From the NCBI RefSeq assembly GCF_026914265.1, contig NC_069135.1, positions 36,031,756-36,095,755 of the forward strand: a stretch of 64,000 nucleotides of DNA, in the 5' to 3' direction. How positions within the stretch are numbered: the stretch's first letter is position 1; each line of letters opens with the position of its first letter. The DNA comes from Mya arenaria (taxonomy: Eukaryota; Mollusca; Bivalvia; Myida; Myidae). Of this stretch, positions 15,601-26,703 are shown in pieces. The notes under the pieces are model-generated. The model did not search any database, was not told the origin of the DNA, and saw only the letters and a program-made list of their open reading frames with translations. The position numbers and the translations under genes are program-made.

Positions 15601-18600
15601 TATTCTGTATCTTATCCTCTTGATTGAATTCTGTTTGTGATTTGACAGTCTTTTAACATGTTCCAATACATTTTTGCATTTTTATATCTAGCATGCAGTA
15701 GCTTCTCGGTGACGCGTTTGTCGAGTTGATAACGTTTCGACCGCAGAAGTGTTTTATATTCGGTTCTAGTTTTAGTCATAACTGACAAATCGTCGTTTCT
15801 GTATTTATTAAGTTTTTTGAAAAAATCTTTGCATTTATCCTCGCATTCATTATCGAACCATTTATTTGTTTTGTTACTAGAAGGCCTGCTGCGATGACAT
15901 GTCTTTTTCTTAAAAAGAGGGTCACATATGTTACCAAACTCTGCGTAAAAAGTATTTAAGTTTTCTTCTAAGCTTTCAGGATTAGTTGCTCTTAACAGGT
16001 TAGTTGTCAATGTATCTTATTTTAATGTGAACGCTTTATTTCCCAGAGCAGATTGGAAATTTTCAATTTTGTCATTGTCCCATCTATACAGATAATCTAT
16101 GTTTCGGTTTACACTATTTACCTCCCTTTCATTTACAGTGTCACGATGGTTTGTATTTAGCCCTTTTCGTAATGAAAATGATATTGCACCATACATACAC
16201 ATGTATAACAAACATCAATTTTGAATGATAAACCTTTAACTTACTAAATAATGCATTTATAAAAAATATTACTTACCGATAACAATATTGTAACCGTGTA
16301 TTTAATAGAAAAAGGCGCAAAAATATTAAATGATTGGTGAATGATAAAAGATTTACTGTGGACTGCTTTTGTCTCATAAGGTAGAAATATTGTGTTTTAT
16401 GGTCATTTCTTTCAAATTATACTCGGTATCCTTCATTAGAACCATTGTTTTCGACATTTTTTTTTTGGAATATTAAAACAATATTATTAATTGTGGTAAA
16501 TCATATTTGGGAGTAATAGTGCATCTTTATATGTTTTTAAAAAATGTTATGGTTGGTCCAAATTTCTTTTGTATATTCGGAATACGCCCTCAAGCAACGC
16601 CATATCTTGGAGCCGCTATGAAAAACTATTTCTACTATTTCTCTGTTGGTAAAAAGCCATAAACAGCCCACGTTTAATTGTTATATGATATCCGACAATA
16701 AACAAATATTGACTTGATATAACATCCTCCGATATCTTTTTTTCAGGTATGAGTTTTGAATTAAGACAAACCAAGCAAGAAAACTGCAAATGTGATGGTA
16801 TGTGTTTTCAGTTTGCATCCAGAAAAAAATATTGTAACATATCATCTTGCTAGATATTGTAGTATTATACATATTGTGGTGTGAGGTTGTGGTTAAGATG
16901 CATATTTGACCGTTGTTTGAACAAAGCTTAAGTGGCAGAAATGTCGAACCTGGATTTAGTAGCCACCTGTCTTAGGCAGCCACTTTGACCGTCATGTCGT
17001 TCCCAAGGATGGCCACTTAATACAGGTTTGACTGTTTGTTCATTAAAAACAATATTGACTTTATCGACATTACAGTCCCCAGGGTATCATGCATGGTAGA
17101 TAAACATGTTACATGTTTTGCGATCCTTCGACCCCCAACGTCATAGCTAGTAACGGTCTCTTGTCATGTATATTAATTTAATGTATAAATATAATAAACA
17201 TGAAAATGAAGTCTGATAATATCGGAGTAGCGATTATATCCCAAAGCAATATTTAATTTTAAACAATGTATAGAAGAAGACAGATTGATGTCTAATAAAA
17301 GAAGCGATCTATAATTGATCTTATACGTCTATATGCACGCGAGTTTAGCTCTATACTATTGTGTTGAAGAGTTTGGTATTCAAGGCCAGTGTTCATAAAA
17401 CATCTTCAGTCATTTCTTAAGTCGACTTTTTAACATTTTTTAGTCAAATTAAAAGAAATGTTCAAGGTTGTTTGTTTTTAAAGAATGTATATTAAATAAA
17501 ATCAATGAAGATAAACTACATTAATTGTATTAAGTTATTATATCATGACATAATTAATTTAGGATTGTGCCTTTGATATACAAGTATATCAATGTCTTTG
17601 ATAGACAAGAAAGATATACAATATCTTTAGATGTGTTGTTTACCTCATTATATCATACTGATATATCATAAATGGTAATCCTGATATCAGTTAAAATATT
17701 TAGTGATATTGGTGCGTTGTATTCAATATATATCATACTGATATATCAGAAATGGTAATCCTGATATCAGTTAAAATATTTAGTGATATTGGTGCGTTGT
17801 ATTCAATATATATCATACTGATATTCCGGAGTTCAATTAAAAGAATTGCGGTTTTCTGGAAAATGGCGGTGTTAAACACCCTCATTTATTATAATTTCTG
17901 TATTCTGTTTTTTGTTAACACAGTTATTCAAACCACACCGACGACGACAACGACAACAACAACAGAGCCACCAGCTTTACCGGTAAGAATGAGTACTTAA
18001 ATGTAAATGGTAGATTCTCAACTATGCAGTTTATGTGGGTTTGAAAAACGAAACTATTAAGTTTAAAACAACAACACAAACCTCTATTTGTGTAAGCTTA
18101 CTTAAGATACATATATCCTTTTTGTGTTTGAAAGATAACCTAATTTTACGAAGCAAGAGTTTAACAGGATTAAGAACCAATAACAGCATTCGGAACTCCT
18201 CGGCCATTTTCCATCGATAACAACCTCGAATAATGTACATGGGCGGTTTACAATGTCAAAAATCTTTACAGTTTTTCTTGCTGCAAGTAGTTCGCGTAAT
18301 AATTTCAATTTAGCAGTAATTGTTTTTTACTACGCTCGTGTGAATCTTAATTAATAATGCAATTATACACTTCATTTACAATCAATTTAAACTTAGATGT
18401 AGATACGCCAAAACACTACATTTAGTTATTCATAGTTTTTAAATATTTGACGAACTACTTTTTCTGATGTACCGGAATTCATCAAAATTTGTTTTTGATA
18501 GAAAATGGCCGAGGTAATCCAAATGCCAATATCATTTGCATTCAAACAATAGGCCAACATGTTGGTTTGAGACCATCCCAACGGCGATAGTTGCTTTTAT

Positions 18601-19329
18601 ATTAAGTAAGTTGTTTGATATTTTGTAACCCGGATAACATTTGTCGAATGGATTGTTTAGTAAAGCAAAAAAAAAAAACATTAATAATTTTCCAAAATAC
18701 ATCCATTTCGATGCAAACAGAATTTCATCATAATTCTGGTGAATTGTTCCTTGCAAAATTTGGCCCAACTCCTGCTAATGATGAATTTACGCACTTGAAA
18801 ATATTACCCCTCAAAACAAAATGAAACATAACGTATATGCCTAGCCTGATTCATAGTTATGTTTAGAAATTCGTATTTTGCAACTGCAGATCTGGGCACT
18901 GTTTCAATAAGATATTGTAGTCGTCAACTTAACGAGATTACGAGCGCTCGAGAAGACTGGTAAAGTTTCGGTCAATATCAGTAGGATAAATGTTAACGCC
19001 AAATACGGGCTTTCGCCTGAATTGTACGGCCTTTTACGGCCTTTAGCTTAACTATCTTCATTGAAACGGTGCCCTGCACTTTTGTCGGATTCGAAATTGT
19101 TCAGAACAAATCCATAACCATCCATACACTTTCCATGATAATTCTAAATTCGTGTTCTGAAATACTAGTAGTATTACTTTTTTCTCGTTGCCAGTGCTGT
19201 TGCGAGCTGTATCCCGATGAGGATTATGAAGACGATGGCTTCTTGCTTGGTCGCCGAAGACGTTCAGCGGACTACGATTATTGTACCGAAGGCCCAGAAT
19301 GCTGTCCGGTGTACTATTATTATTATTAG
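12536..19329 (+). CDS. 3' part of a TSP1-domain secreted protein gene (three exons)
   Basis: Three exons join with matching phases: 12536-12661 (phase 1 to 1), 17924-17982 (phase 1 to 0) and 19195-19329 (phase 0 to stop). The product is one thrombospondin type-1 repeat, a Thr-run linker, then an acidic Cys- and Tyr-rich tail with an RRRR furin-like site. TSP1 repeats are known in extracellular matrix, adhesion and shell-matrix proteins, so a secreted or membrane-anchored role is likely. The 5' exons and signal peptide are not seen and may lie left of the satellite. A possible AATAAA is at 19965. The joined fragment is about 106 residues. The family beyond TSP1 is not recognised, and additional exons between the first two cannot be excluded. 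Confidence 0.72.
12662..13249. other. Intron start with degenerate GGTTGAAAAGTCTT repeats
   Basis: Just after the TSP1 exon, motifs such as GGTTGAAAAGTCTT occur several times (about 12850-13030). Inverted forms (AAGTCTTTTCAACCCC, TTCAACC) lie at 12676-12722. This could be a small decayed foldback element. No gene is seen. Confidence 0.5.
13250..16215 (-). mobile_element. Decayed, 5'-truncated non-LTR retrotransposon (LINE)
   Basis: Fragments of one reverse transcriptase polyprotein lie in order on the minus strand. A linker region spans 16211-15612, and an RT motif of the form W-x-x-G-x-I-x-P-L-F-K-K-G-D...NYRGI lies near 15300-15380. YVDFTKAFD is near 15080-15110, GTRQGGCLSP near 14920, LLYADDIVV near 14784-14816, and FTYLGITFS near 14600. 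A C-terminal Cys/His knuckle (CQLCN...H...C) lies near 13830-13860. Frames are broken by stops and shifts, and no endonuclease is seen, so the copy is dead and 5'-truncated. The 3' end may be the CTAT repeats near 13250. The clade (CR1, I, RTE-like) is not resolved. It sits antisense in the intron after the TSP1 exon. Confidence 0.88.
16216..16942. other. AT-rich intronic sequence, nothing recognised
   Basis: No open frame with coding character, no clear repeat and no RNA gene was seen here. Confidence 0.5.
16943..17032. mobile_element. Short MITE-like inverted repeat
   Basis: The left end GTCGAACCTGGATTTAGTAG matches the reverse complement of the right end (GTCAAACCTGTATTAAGTGG). Both are followed by GCCA-type sequence. 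A 90-bp foldback with no coding sequence; probably a very short non-autonomous DNA element. Confidence 0.55.
17651..17825. repeat. 80-bp tandem duplication
   Basis: A unit starting TATCATACTGATATATCA begins at 17651 and recurs at 17731. The start of a third copy is at 17811. The two full copies differ at very few positions, so the duplication is recent. It ends about 100 bp before the Thr-rich exon. Confidence 0.9.
17924..17982 (+). CDS. Thr-rich linker exon of the TSP1 gene
   Basis: Acceptor TTTTTTGTTAACACAG and strong donor CCG/GTAAGA. With the phase-1 carry-over from the TSP1 exon it reads a run of about eight threonines followed by EPPALP. Such Thr/Pro linkers are commonly O-glycosylated stalks. 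It ends in phase 0, matching the next exon. Confidence 0.68.
17983..19194. other. Intron with a weak inverted repeat
   Basis: No exon is seen. CTCGGCCATTTTCCATC (about 18197-18213) is inverted at about 18500-18520 (GATAGAAAATGGCCGAGG), suggesting a foldback element near 18195-18520. The intron ends in TTTTTTCTCGTTGCCAG. Confidence 0.45.
19195..19329 (+). CDS. Terminal exon: Cys/acidic/Tyr-rich tail
   Basis: Acceptor TTTCTCGTTGCCAG, then 44 codons and TAG. The exon opens with CCCELYPDED, carries LGRRRRSADYDY (a furin-type basic site) about halfway, then CTEGPECC, and ends in five tyrosines just before the stop. Phase 0 agrees with the preceding exon. The Tyr-rich end may be a cross-linking or adhesive tail, which is inference. 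No homologue is recognised. Confidence 0.7.
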   Translation, partial: CCCELYPDEDYEDDGFLLGRRRRSADYDYCTEGPECCPVYYYYY

Positions 19330-20214
19330 TAGGCTAGTCAATTTAACCTTAACATAACCGGAACCTCAAACAGATTTTCTTCACAAGATCTGAGCACTCC
19401 CTCGTGCTGCTATTAAAGTGACTTAAGTAATTCTGAAAAAAGTCCTCAACCCAGCAGGCAAGTACGGGAAAACGAAAACAAATAGGAACGGAGAGAAGCC
19501 TTTTAAATTAAGCACTATAAATTGAAGTTATGGAGTTTTTTTTAAATGTCATTCATTTGTTTAAATGGTTAATATACTGCGCAATTGTCATTTAACAAAT
19601 ATTTTTTACTGAAAACAAACAAAACTAGACAGAATTTATCAGTTAATGCTTTGAGTTGAATGCATGACCTAAACGATAGTCAATAGTTTTAAAATTAACA
19701 AACACGGGCCTTGATTAATAATATGCCTGTTATGGGCGTACCGCCCCTGTAAACACCGCAAATTTTGAGTAGTGTTCTAAATGCGGATCATCGGTAAACT
19801 AAAATTGTAAGCGAGTATTAAATGTCTGCAGTTTGAAATGCCGGGTGAGGACTTTTTACAGCTTTAAGACAAATTTAAATTATAGCGCAATATACACAAA
19901 AAGTTTGTGAAGGATTGTGTTTGACCACGGAATACTATATTGACTAGCTTATATGGTGAATACAAATAAAACTCACCATTATTTACTGTCATTGTTTGTT
20001 GTTAGTGCTGTCCTACTCGATATCAAAGTGGGTAGGAATTGCTGCAAGTTCTGTTATTTCTGGAAGGTATTTTGGCGCACGACCGAGCTATTGCAAGTTT
20101 AACTCTTTAATTTTGTTATGGACACAAATACTCAATTATGTAAATTTGTAATTGTATTTTAGGTATGAAAAAATGTTTATGTAGATTACTTGTTTATACT
20201 AGATACCTTAGTGT
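19330..20214. other. 3' flank of the TSP1 gene
   Basis: AT-rich sequence with no coding exon seen. It probably contains the 3' UTR of the TSP1 gene. Confidence 0.45.
19965..19970 (+). promoter_or_regulatory. Candidate poly(A) signal for the TSP1 gene
   Basis: AATAAA about 640 nt past the TAG of the terminal exon. It is the first clear hexamer noticed downstream; its use is not shown. Confidence 0.3.
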
Positions 20215-21060
20215 AAATAAAAATTGACTCGAAAATGTCACCATTGTCAAAAAATACACCTGCAATAAATTTGTTAAAATAGACTCTTCCAATTTGTGGT
20301 CTGTCTGTGTTGCACCATTGTCAAAAAAATACACCTGAAATAAAATTGATAAAATGGACTCTACCAATTTGTGGTCTGTCCGTGTTGCACCATTGTCAAA
20401 AAAATACACCTGAAATAAACTTAATAAAGTAGACTCTTCCAATTTGTGGTCTGTCTGTGTTGCACCATTGCCAAAAAATACACTTGAAATAAACTTATTA
20501 AAATAGACTCTTCCAATTTGTGGTCTGTCTGTGTTGCACCATTGCCAAAAAATACACTTGAAATAAACTTAATAAAATAGACTCTTCCAATTTGTGGTCT
20601 GTCTGTGTTACACCATTGCCAAAAAATACACTTGAAATAAACTTAATAAAATAGACTCTTCCAATTTGTGGTCTGTCTGTGTTGCACCATTGCTAAAAAA
20701 TACACTTGAAATAAACTTAATAAAATAATCTCTTCCAATTTGTGGTCTGTCAGTGTTGCACCATTGTCAAAAAAAAATACACCTGAAATAAAATTGATAA
20801 AATGGACTATACCAATTTGTGGTCTGTCTGTGTTGCGCCATTATCAAAAAATACACCTGAAATAAACTTGATAAAATGGACTCTACCAATTTGTGGTCTG
20901 TCTGTGTTGCACCATTGTCCAAACAAAACTACACATGAAATAAACTTGATAAAATGGACTCTACCAATTTGTGGTCTGTCTGTGTTGCCATTGTCAAAAA
21001 TACACCTAAAATAAATATGACAAAATAGACTCTTCTAATATGTGGTATATCTGTGTTGTT
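20215..21060. repeat. 74-bp tandem array (about 11 copies)
   Basis: CCAATTTGTGGTCTGTCTGT recurs at intervals of 74, 75, 77 and 78 bp. Each copy also carries GCACCATTG, an A-run, and ACACCTGAAATAAA. The first and last copies are the most diverged. Short open frames on either strand follow the repeat and are not genes. Confidence 0.93.
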
Positions 21061-21067
21061 TGTACGA

Positions 21068-21336
21068 TAACAGGGGTTCAACGTATTTTGTGTTTGCCGA
21101 AACTTAAGTGAGGGTATGTTGGAATCGGAACAAAATGGCGGTTTTCACAAAGCTTGCACGTGTTGCCTCTGGGTAGGCGTGTTTACATTGTGAGAAAAGT
21201 ATATATAACTTACTTACCAGGTCAAAATATTCTCCCAAAACACCATTTATTTTCGAAATCCGCCATTTTGTTCCACATCAAGCATTTCCTTTTAAATTAC
21301 TTGAGTTTTGGCAAACAAAAACACGTTGGACCCACT
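21068..21336. mobile_element. Foldback MITE with about 70-bp terminal inverted repeats
   Basis: The left arm (GGGTTCAACGTATTTTGTGT ... GGAACAAAATGGCGG) is matched by the inverted right arm (CCGCCATTTTGTTCC ... CAAACAAAAACACGTTGGAC). The loop of about 120 bp has no coding sequence. No clear target-site duplication was found. Confidence 0.8.
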
Positions 21337-22194
21337 GGTTGTGCGCGTTTTGTTTTTCAGTATATGTTGGACCTTAGTCAAACAGGGTCTTCGTTAAAAA
21401 GTTGGCTACTGGTCCTGTCCCTGTAGATTTAGTTGTTTTATCAATTAATGCCACAACTGCAGCTCGGTAACCTGATCTCAGACAGAAACAAGGGCTGACA
21501 GTAAGACTCGACTTTTACGCCGCTTTGTGTACGATTTATATAACTCACTATCATGCGTGAAACAAATTATCAACATCTCAACAAAGGGCAAGAACCTGTG
21601 TTAGTAATCAACATATTGATAAATAAATTGCAAAACGGTTTTAGATATTCGACCAAAATTTCAAACATGGCGAAACAATTCAACCAAACAAAGTAAAAAA
21701 ACGGATCCATATAGTTATTCAATCAGAGTAATGTAACTTGGTTATCTCATGTACCTGATCATTAAGGTCATGTGATCTGTAAATTGCATACACGATTTTT
21801 AAGAAATGACCAAATGTCCGTACTTGAAGAAAAACGTTTACCAAACTTTCATAGTCAATCAGGGGCTACACTCTTTTAGTCATAAAGAGTTGTCCAACTT
21901 ACTTTTTATTGAAGGCCCTGAACACTTGTTATAGCCAATTGAATGAACGTTTCTTGATACGGCTTGCTGTAAAACTTAAAATGACAGCGACGCCGGTGTG
22001 AGAAGAATAGCACTATTAAGTTATTTTTCGAAAAGTCGAGCATCAGCATACAAGTTACAGCTCAAATGCTATTTCATTGTATTTTAGGCATTCAGACAGT
22101 TATTTTGTTATTTAGTTTATACTGATATCATGATATTTAGCTCGATTGTGACACAAGCTGATAGCTTAGAGAATCACGCTCGAATCCGTTTCCT
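21337..22194. other. Intergenic, nothing recognised
   Basis: AT-rich sequence without credible open frames or repeats that I could identify. Confidence 0.45.
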
Positions 22195-22412
22195 GGGCAG
22201 AAACCAGTACTGGTGTCAATTTTGGGAGATCATGAAAAAGTACACCATGGTTTGTATGGAACCCACAACCTCTTGAATGAGAGGCGTGCATCTTTACCAA
22301 TAGACCATTCTCATCCTGGTGGGGATCAAACCCAAATCCTCTTGGGTGAAAGGCGAACACCTTTACCACTAGACAACTCTCATCTGCTTTTATTGATAAG
22401 CCGAACTCTATG
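22195..22412 (-). mobile_element. tRNA-derived SINE with two tandem heads
   Basis: On the minus strand there are two tRNA-like promoters in a row. Each has an A-box-like TAGTGGTAAAGGTG or TATTGGTAAAGATG. Each also has a B-box-like GGTTTGATCCC or GGTTCCATACA at the usual spacing. The tail contains TGGTTTCTGCCCAGGAAACG. A related element lies at 41014-41165 on the plus strand. Fold and anticodon arms are too decayed for a working tRNA. Confidence 0.75.
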
Positions 22413-22669
22413 AACGATCGCTGTTTATGCATTATGCACCCCCCCCCCCCCTCTGAGCGCCATGTTGTCAGGATTATTTGGACAATTGAATGAAATATGC
22501 ATGGACCGAAATGACAGCTGATTTGCCATTGCCATTAGATGCCTTTGAGGCAGTTTTAAGATTATTATCATTCAAAGTGTGAGGATACTAGGTACGGTTT
22601 TAATCATGTTCAGATGATGACTTATATTTGCAGATAAAAATGTATCTTCTTTTTTTAGCAGCTGTTAAT

Positions 22670-23325
22670 GATGATTATGAGTTATGACCTTCAGTTGACC
22701 TTTGACTTTATGACCTCATAATCCATGGGGGTCATCAACTGGTCACTCCCAACCTAAATGGCAAGTTTGAAGGCCATGGGTGCATGCATTGTCCTGTTAT
22801 CACACAGACAAGCTTTTTTGCGTTCAATGTCACTGTGACCTTAGCCTTTCACCTGATGACCCCTAAAATCAAAAGGGGTCATATACTGGTAAAACCCAAT
22901 CCCCAAATCAACTTTGAGGGCCATGGGTGCAAACATGGTCAAGTTATCACTCATTCAAACTTTTCGCATTCAAGGTCACTATAACCTTGACCTTTAACCC
23001 GATGACTCTTTAAATCAATTGGGATCAGCTACTGGTCATGCCCAGCCTCTATGTCAAGTTTGATGATCATCGGTCCAGGCATTGTTGAGATATCACTCAG
23101 AGAAGCTTTGACAACCTTTTACCATCAAAGGTCACTGTGACATTGACCTTTGAACCATAAAATCAATAAAGGTTGTCTACTGGTCAAGCCCAACCTTCAT
23201 GTCAAGTGTGATGACCATCCGTCCAGGAATTGTTGAATTATCATTCAGACAAGCTTTGGTCTACCGACGGACCGACCGACATGTGCAAAGCAATATACCT
23301 TCTTCTTCGAAGGGGGGCATAATTA
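22670..23325. repeat. Dispersed 'GACCTTTGACC' repeat, degenerate units of about 150 bp
   Basis: Several degenerate units share the same blocks: a GACCTTTGACCT-type block, ATGACCCCTAAAATCAA, ACTGGTCA-CCCAACCT, and ATGGTCAAGTTATCACTCA with AAGCTTT. The segment ends in ACCGACCGACATGTGCAAAG and CTTCTTCGAAGGGGGGCATAA, an end I associate from general knowledge with bivalve interspersed repeats. It is non-coding. Confidence 0.7.
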
Positions 23326-24544
23326 AAGTGTGAACTGTTTAAACGGAACAAACTTTGTTCTATAAGATTCGTGTTAACGCTTGAAAAATTACTGAATAAA
23401 GCACAAGATGTCCACTAACTTGTCCGCACTCTTATCTCAAACATATCTCGACATCTCGGACAAGTTCGAGAGTTAGCCAGATCGCTACTTATTCTTTTTT
23501 ATAACCCTTGCTAATATTTGAACAAAATTGTCCGGTCTCTTGCAAGAGTAGTTCGTATACAAGTACATACCTTAACAAACACTGAAAGTTTATGGGTGTA
23601 CTATCTTTGACAATTCCAGATCGCTTCGGCAACCACTATGTATTTTCACGATTAACTTTGTCCGCTGAATACCGTAGCTTATGCGTTCACTGGCACACTA
23701 TGGCTAGACAATCTTGACATCAGTTTCATATATATATTTGGTTATATAGGAATGGCCCGGACATATGGACGGACAACGAAAAATCTACATCATTATCGCA
23801 CTAAATCTTGGGATAAGGTCGACGACAAAAGTGGCCTCATTTTATGATACAGAAGGTTTCAAAATCGAATAGTTCCTATCACTCTTCATTAGTCAACTCA
23901 TTTATAATGTTTATATCAACAGTAACTCGGACAAGGTTGATAACAAGCAAGATTGATTCAGTCTCCTTGAGTAATGGCGGGGCCTGCTTCATTTTTTTTT
24001 CATGAAATGCACAGAGATTCTAATTATGTACAAATAATTTCAAAATACTACGTATGTTGGAAGCGGCATTTGTGAATATATTTAACGACAGAAATCTTAA
24101 AATCTTATATTTCCAAACTTCTGGAGGCACTCATTTTCCATTTCTAGTAAAATATTACAATACTAGTCCACGAACAATCCTTTCCATTACTAGTAAACTT
24201 TCGTTGTTGTCAATCAAACAAACATGTTAAAGATATAATTTATTCAAATAACAGTTCAAAGCATAATCATAGACATTGTATAGGCAAAATAAAACATTCA
24301 TTTAGCTACATTTAAAAATCAAACAATTATGCACAGCACTAAGATAGATAACAAATATGTACATAGCAGCCATGGAAATATTTTTCCATGGCTGAATCCG
24401 CATCAGCAATTAATTACATGTATGATTTGCTAAAAAAAGACAAAAAACTTGATTTGTTAACATTATTGATAGTGATTAACAATCGGATGACATGAAATGA
24501 TATCCATATCAAAAAGAATGATATCAGGGGGTAGTCAGGTAAAA
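23326..24544. other. Intergenic, nothing recognised
   Basis: AT-rich sequence with no supported gene. TTTTTCCATGG/CCATGGAAATATT near 24370-24390 forms a small palindrome. Confidence 0.45.
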
Positions 24545-24545
24545 A

Positions 24546-25275
24546 AAAAAACCTTGACAATAAGTGTCAGCCCGAAATACTTGACAGAAAGTGTCAGCCC
24601 GAAATACTTGACAGTAAGTGTCAGCCCGAAACACAGGACAATAATGCCAGCCTGAAACACAGGACAATAATGCCAGCCTGAAACACTGGACAATAATGTC
24701 AGCCTGAAACACTGGACAATAATGCCAGCCTGAAACACTGGACAATAAGTGCCAGCCCGAAACACAGGACAATAATGCCAGCCTGAAACACTGGACAATA
24801 ATGTCAGCCTGAAACACTGGACAATAAGTGCCAGCCCGAAACACAGGACAATAATGCCAGCCTGAAACACTGGACAATAATGTCAGCCTGAAACACTGGA
24901 CAATAATGCCAGCCTGAAACACTGGACAATAATGTCAGCCTGAAACACTGGACAATAATGCCAGCCTGAAACACTGGACAATAATGCCAGCCTGTAACAC
25001 TGGACAATAATGCCAGCCTGAAACACTGGACAATAATGCCAGCCTGAAACACTGGACAATAATGCCAGCCTGAAACACTGGACAATAAGTGCCAGCCTGA
25101 AACACTGGACAATAATGTCAGCCTGAAACACTGGACAATAATGCCAGCCTGAAACACTGGACAATAAGTGCCAGCCTGAAACACTCGACTATTAGTGTAA
25201 GCCCGAAACACTCAAAAATTAGTGTCAGCCCAAAACACTCGAAAATTAGTGTCAGCTCGAAATACTTGACAATAA
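24546..25275. repeat. 26-27-bp minisatellite (about 27 copies)
   Basis: The unit is close to AACACTGGACAATAATGCC plus AGCCTGA. Central copies are almost identical, and both ends decay to variants such as CTTGACAGTAAGTGTCAGCC and CTCGAAAATTAGTGTCAGC. Overlapping open frames on the minus strand with a repeated VSGWHYCPVFQ pattern are by-products. Confidence 0.93.
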
Positions 25276-25964
25276 GTTACTTTACGGCTACTTTATTGCT
25301 GACTATTTGAAACCCTTTGTGGGGGCTCCTCCAATTTCGAGCAATTTTTCAGCTACTTTCAAACCAATTGAAATAGATCTGTGTTATTCAAAATAATCTT
25401 TATACATACATGATCTATTTACTTCAATTTTAAAAAAGTCAAACTTGTACAAACAGCTAATGATTGTATAACTCTGTTGTTTAAAAGCTTATAATACTGA
25501 CACAGATAAAATTGCACAGTTAAGCTACAAAAACACCAAAAGCACTATAACATTTCAGCATAAAATACATGTAAAAGCAAAAGCTGGTTGTTGTATTAAT
25601 ATGTACATGATAATACTGATTAACAAAATAGCATATATTAAAAATTATGTAATTTCCCTTGTATATAAACAAAATATTTACATATCAATGGCCCTCCATG
25701 GGAGGTTATGAGTGCAATGACCAAACTAGGAGATTCAGTTCAAATTTTGTTCTTGTACGGTGGATCACATTTGTAAGTAGATTGTTTTCGGTGAACAACT
25801 AAAAATGTCTTATTGCAACACAAATACTGAATACAGCACAGTTATCGCCCTTTGTAAGCACAACACTATATAACATTTCAGCTACTTCCTTTGACATTCA
25901 AGGTCAGACATTTAATCTTTTATATGATTCAGCAGAATTATTTTCCTTCTGATATAAGTCACTG
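25276..25964. other. AT-rich gap between two minisatellites
   Basis: No exon recognised. TTTATT at 25292-25297 gives AATAAA on the minus strand, the candidate poly(A) signal of the large minus-strand gene about 1.3 kb past its stop. Confidence 0.4.
25292..25297 (-). promoter_or_regulatory. Candidate poly(A) signal for the large gene
   Basis: AATAAA on the minus strand about 1.3 kb past the TAA, beyond the 13-bp minisatellite. Use is inferred. Confidence 0.3.
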
Positions 25965-26590
25965 TAGTCTGACTAGTCTGAAACTGTAATCTTACACTGA
26001 AGTCTGGCATTGTAGTCGGACATTGTTGTCTGACACTTTAGTCTGGCATTGTAGTCTGACATTATAATCTCACCCTGTAGTCTGACATTGTAGTCTGACA
26101 TTATAATCTCACACTGTAGTCTTGCATTGTAGTCTGACATTATAATCTCACACTGTAGTCTGACACTGTAGTCTGGCATTATAATCTCACACTGTAGTCT
26201 GACACTTTAGTCTGGCATTGTTGTCTGACACTTTAGTCTGGCATTGTAGTCTGAAATTATAATCTCACACTGTAGTCTGACACTTTAGTCTGGCATTGTA
26301 GTCTGACATTAAATCTCACACTGTAGTCTGACATTGTTGTCTGACACAGTAGTATGACAATGTTGTCTGACACTTTAGTCTGGCATTGTAGTCTGACATT
26401 ATAATCTCACACTGTAGTCTGGCATTGTAGTCTGACATTATAATCTCACACTGTAGTCTGACATTGTAGTACGACACTTTAGTCTGGCATTATAATCTCA
26501 CACTGTAGTCTGACATTGTAATCTCTCACTGTAGTCTGACATTATAATCTCACACTGTAGTCTGACACTGTATTCTCTCACAGTAGTCTG
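25965..26590. repeat. About 13-bp minisatellite beside the large gene's stop codon
   Basis: Repeats of TGTAGTCTGACAT mixed with ATTATAATCTCACAC and TTTAGTCTGGCAT. The array ends only about 20 bp from the TAA at 26612, so it probably forms much of the 3' UTR of the minus-strand gene. Confidence 0.9.
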
Positions 26591-26611
26591 CCCCGAGAAA
26601 TGCAAGAGCTC

Positions 26612-26703
26612 TTACATGGATGTGAGGAAACGCTCTACAAACGCCTCTAGGTTGGTCTTCACAATTCCTCCAGTTCTGCAAGGTTCACCATCACCCTTCA
26701 GGG
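26612..26703 (-). CDS. Large gene, exon 15 (stop codon)
   Basis: Acceptor TACTTGATTTCAG, phase 1, 29 full codons then TAA. Reads LKGDGEPCRTGGIVKTNLEA and a FVERFLTSM end. The joined block of exons 13-15 looks like a folded domain of about 120 residues. Confidence 0.85.

Noticed and set aside
21154..21426. 90-residue plus-strand frame
   Set aside because: It crosses the loop and right arm of the foldback MITE and shows no domain.
24524..25211. Overlapping minus-strand frames with VSGWHYCPVFQ repeats
   Set aside because: Frames of the 26-27-bp minisatellite in more than one phase.
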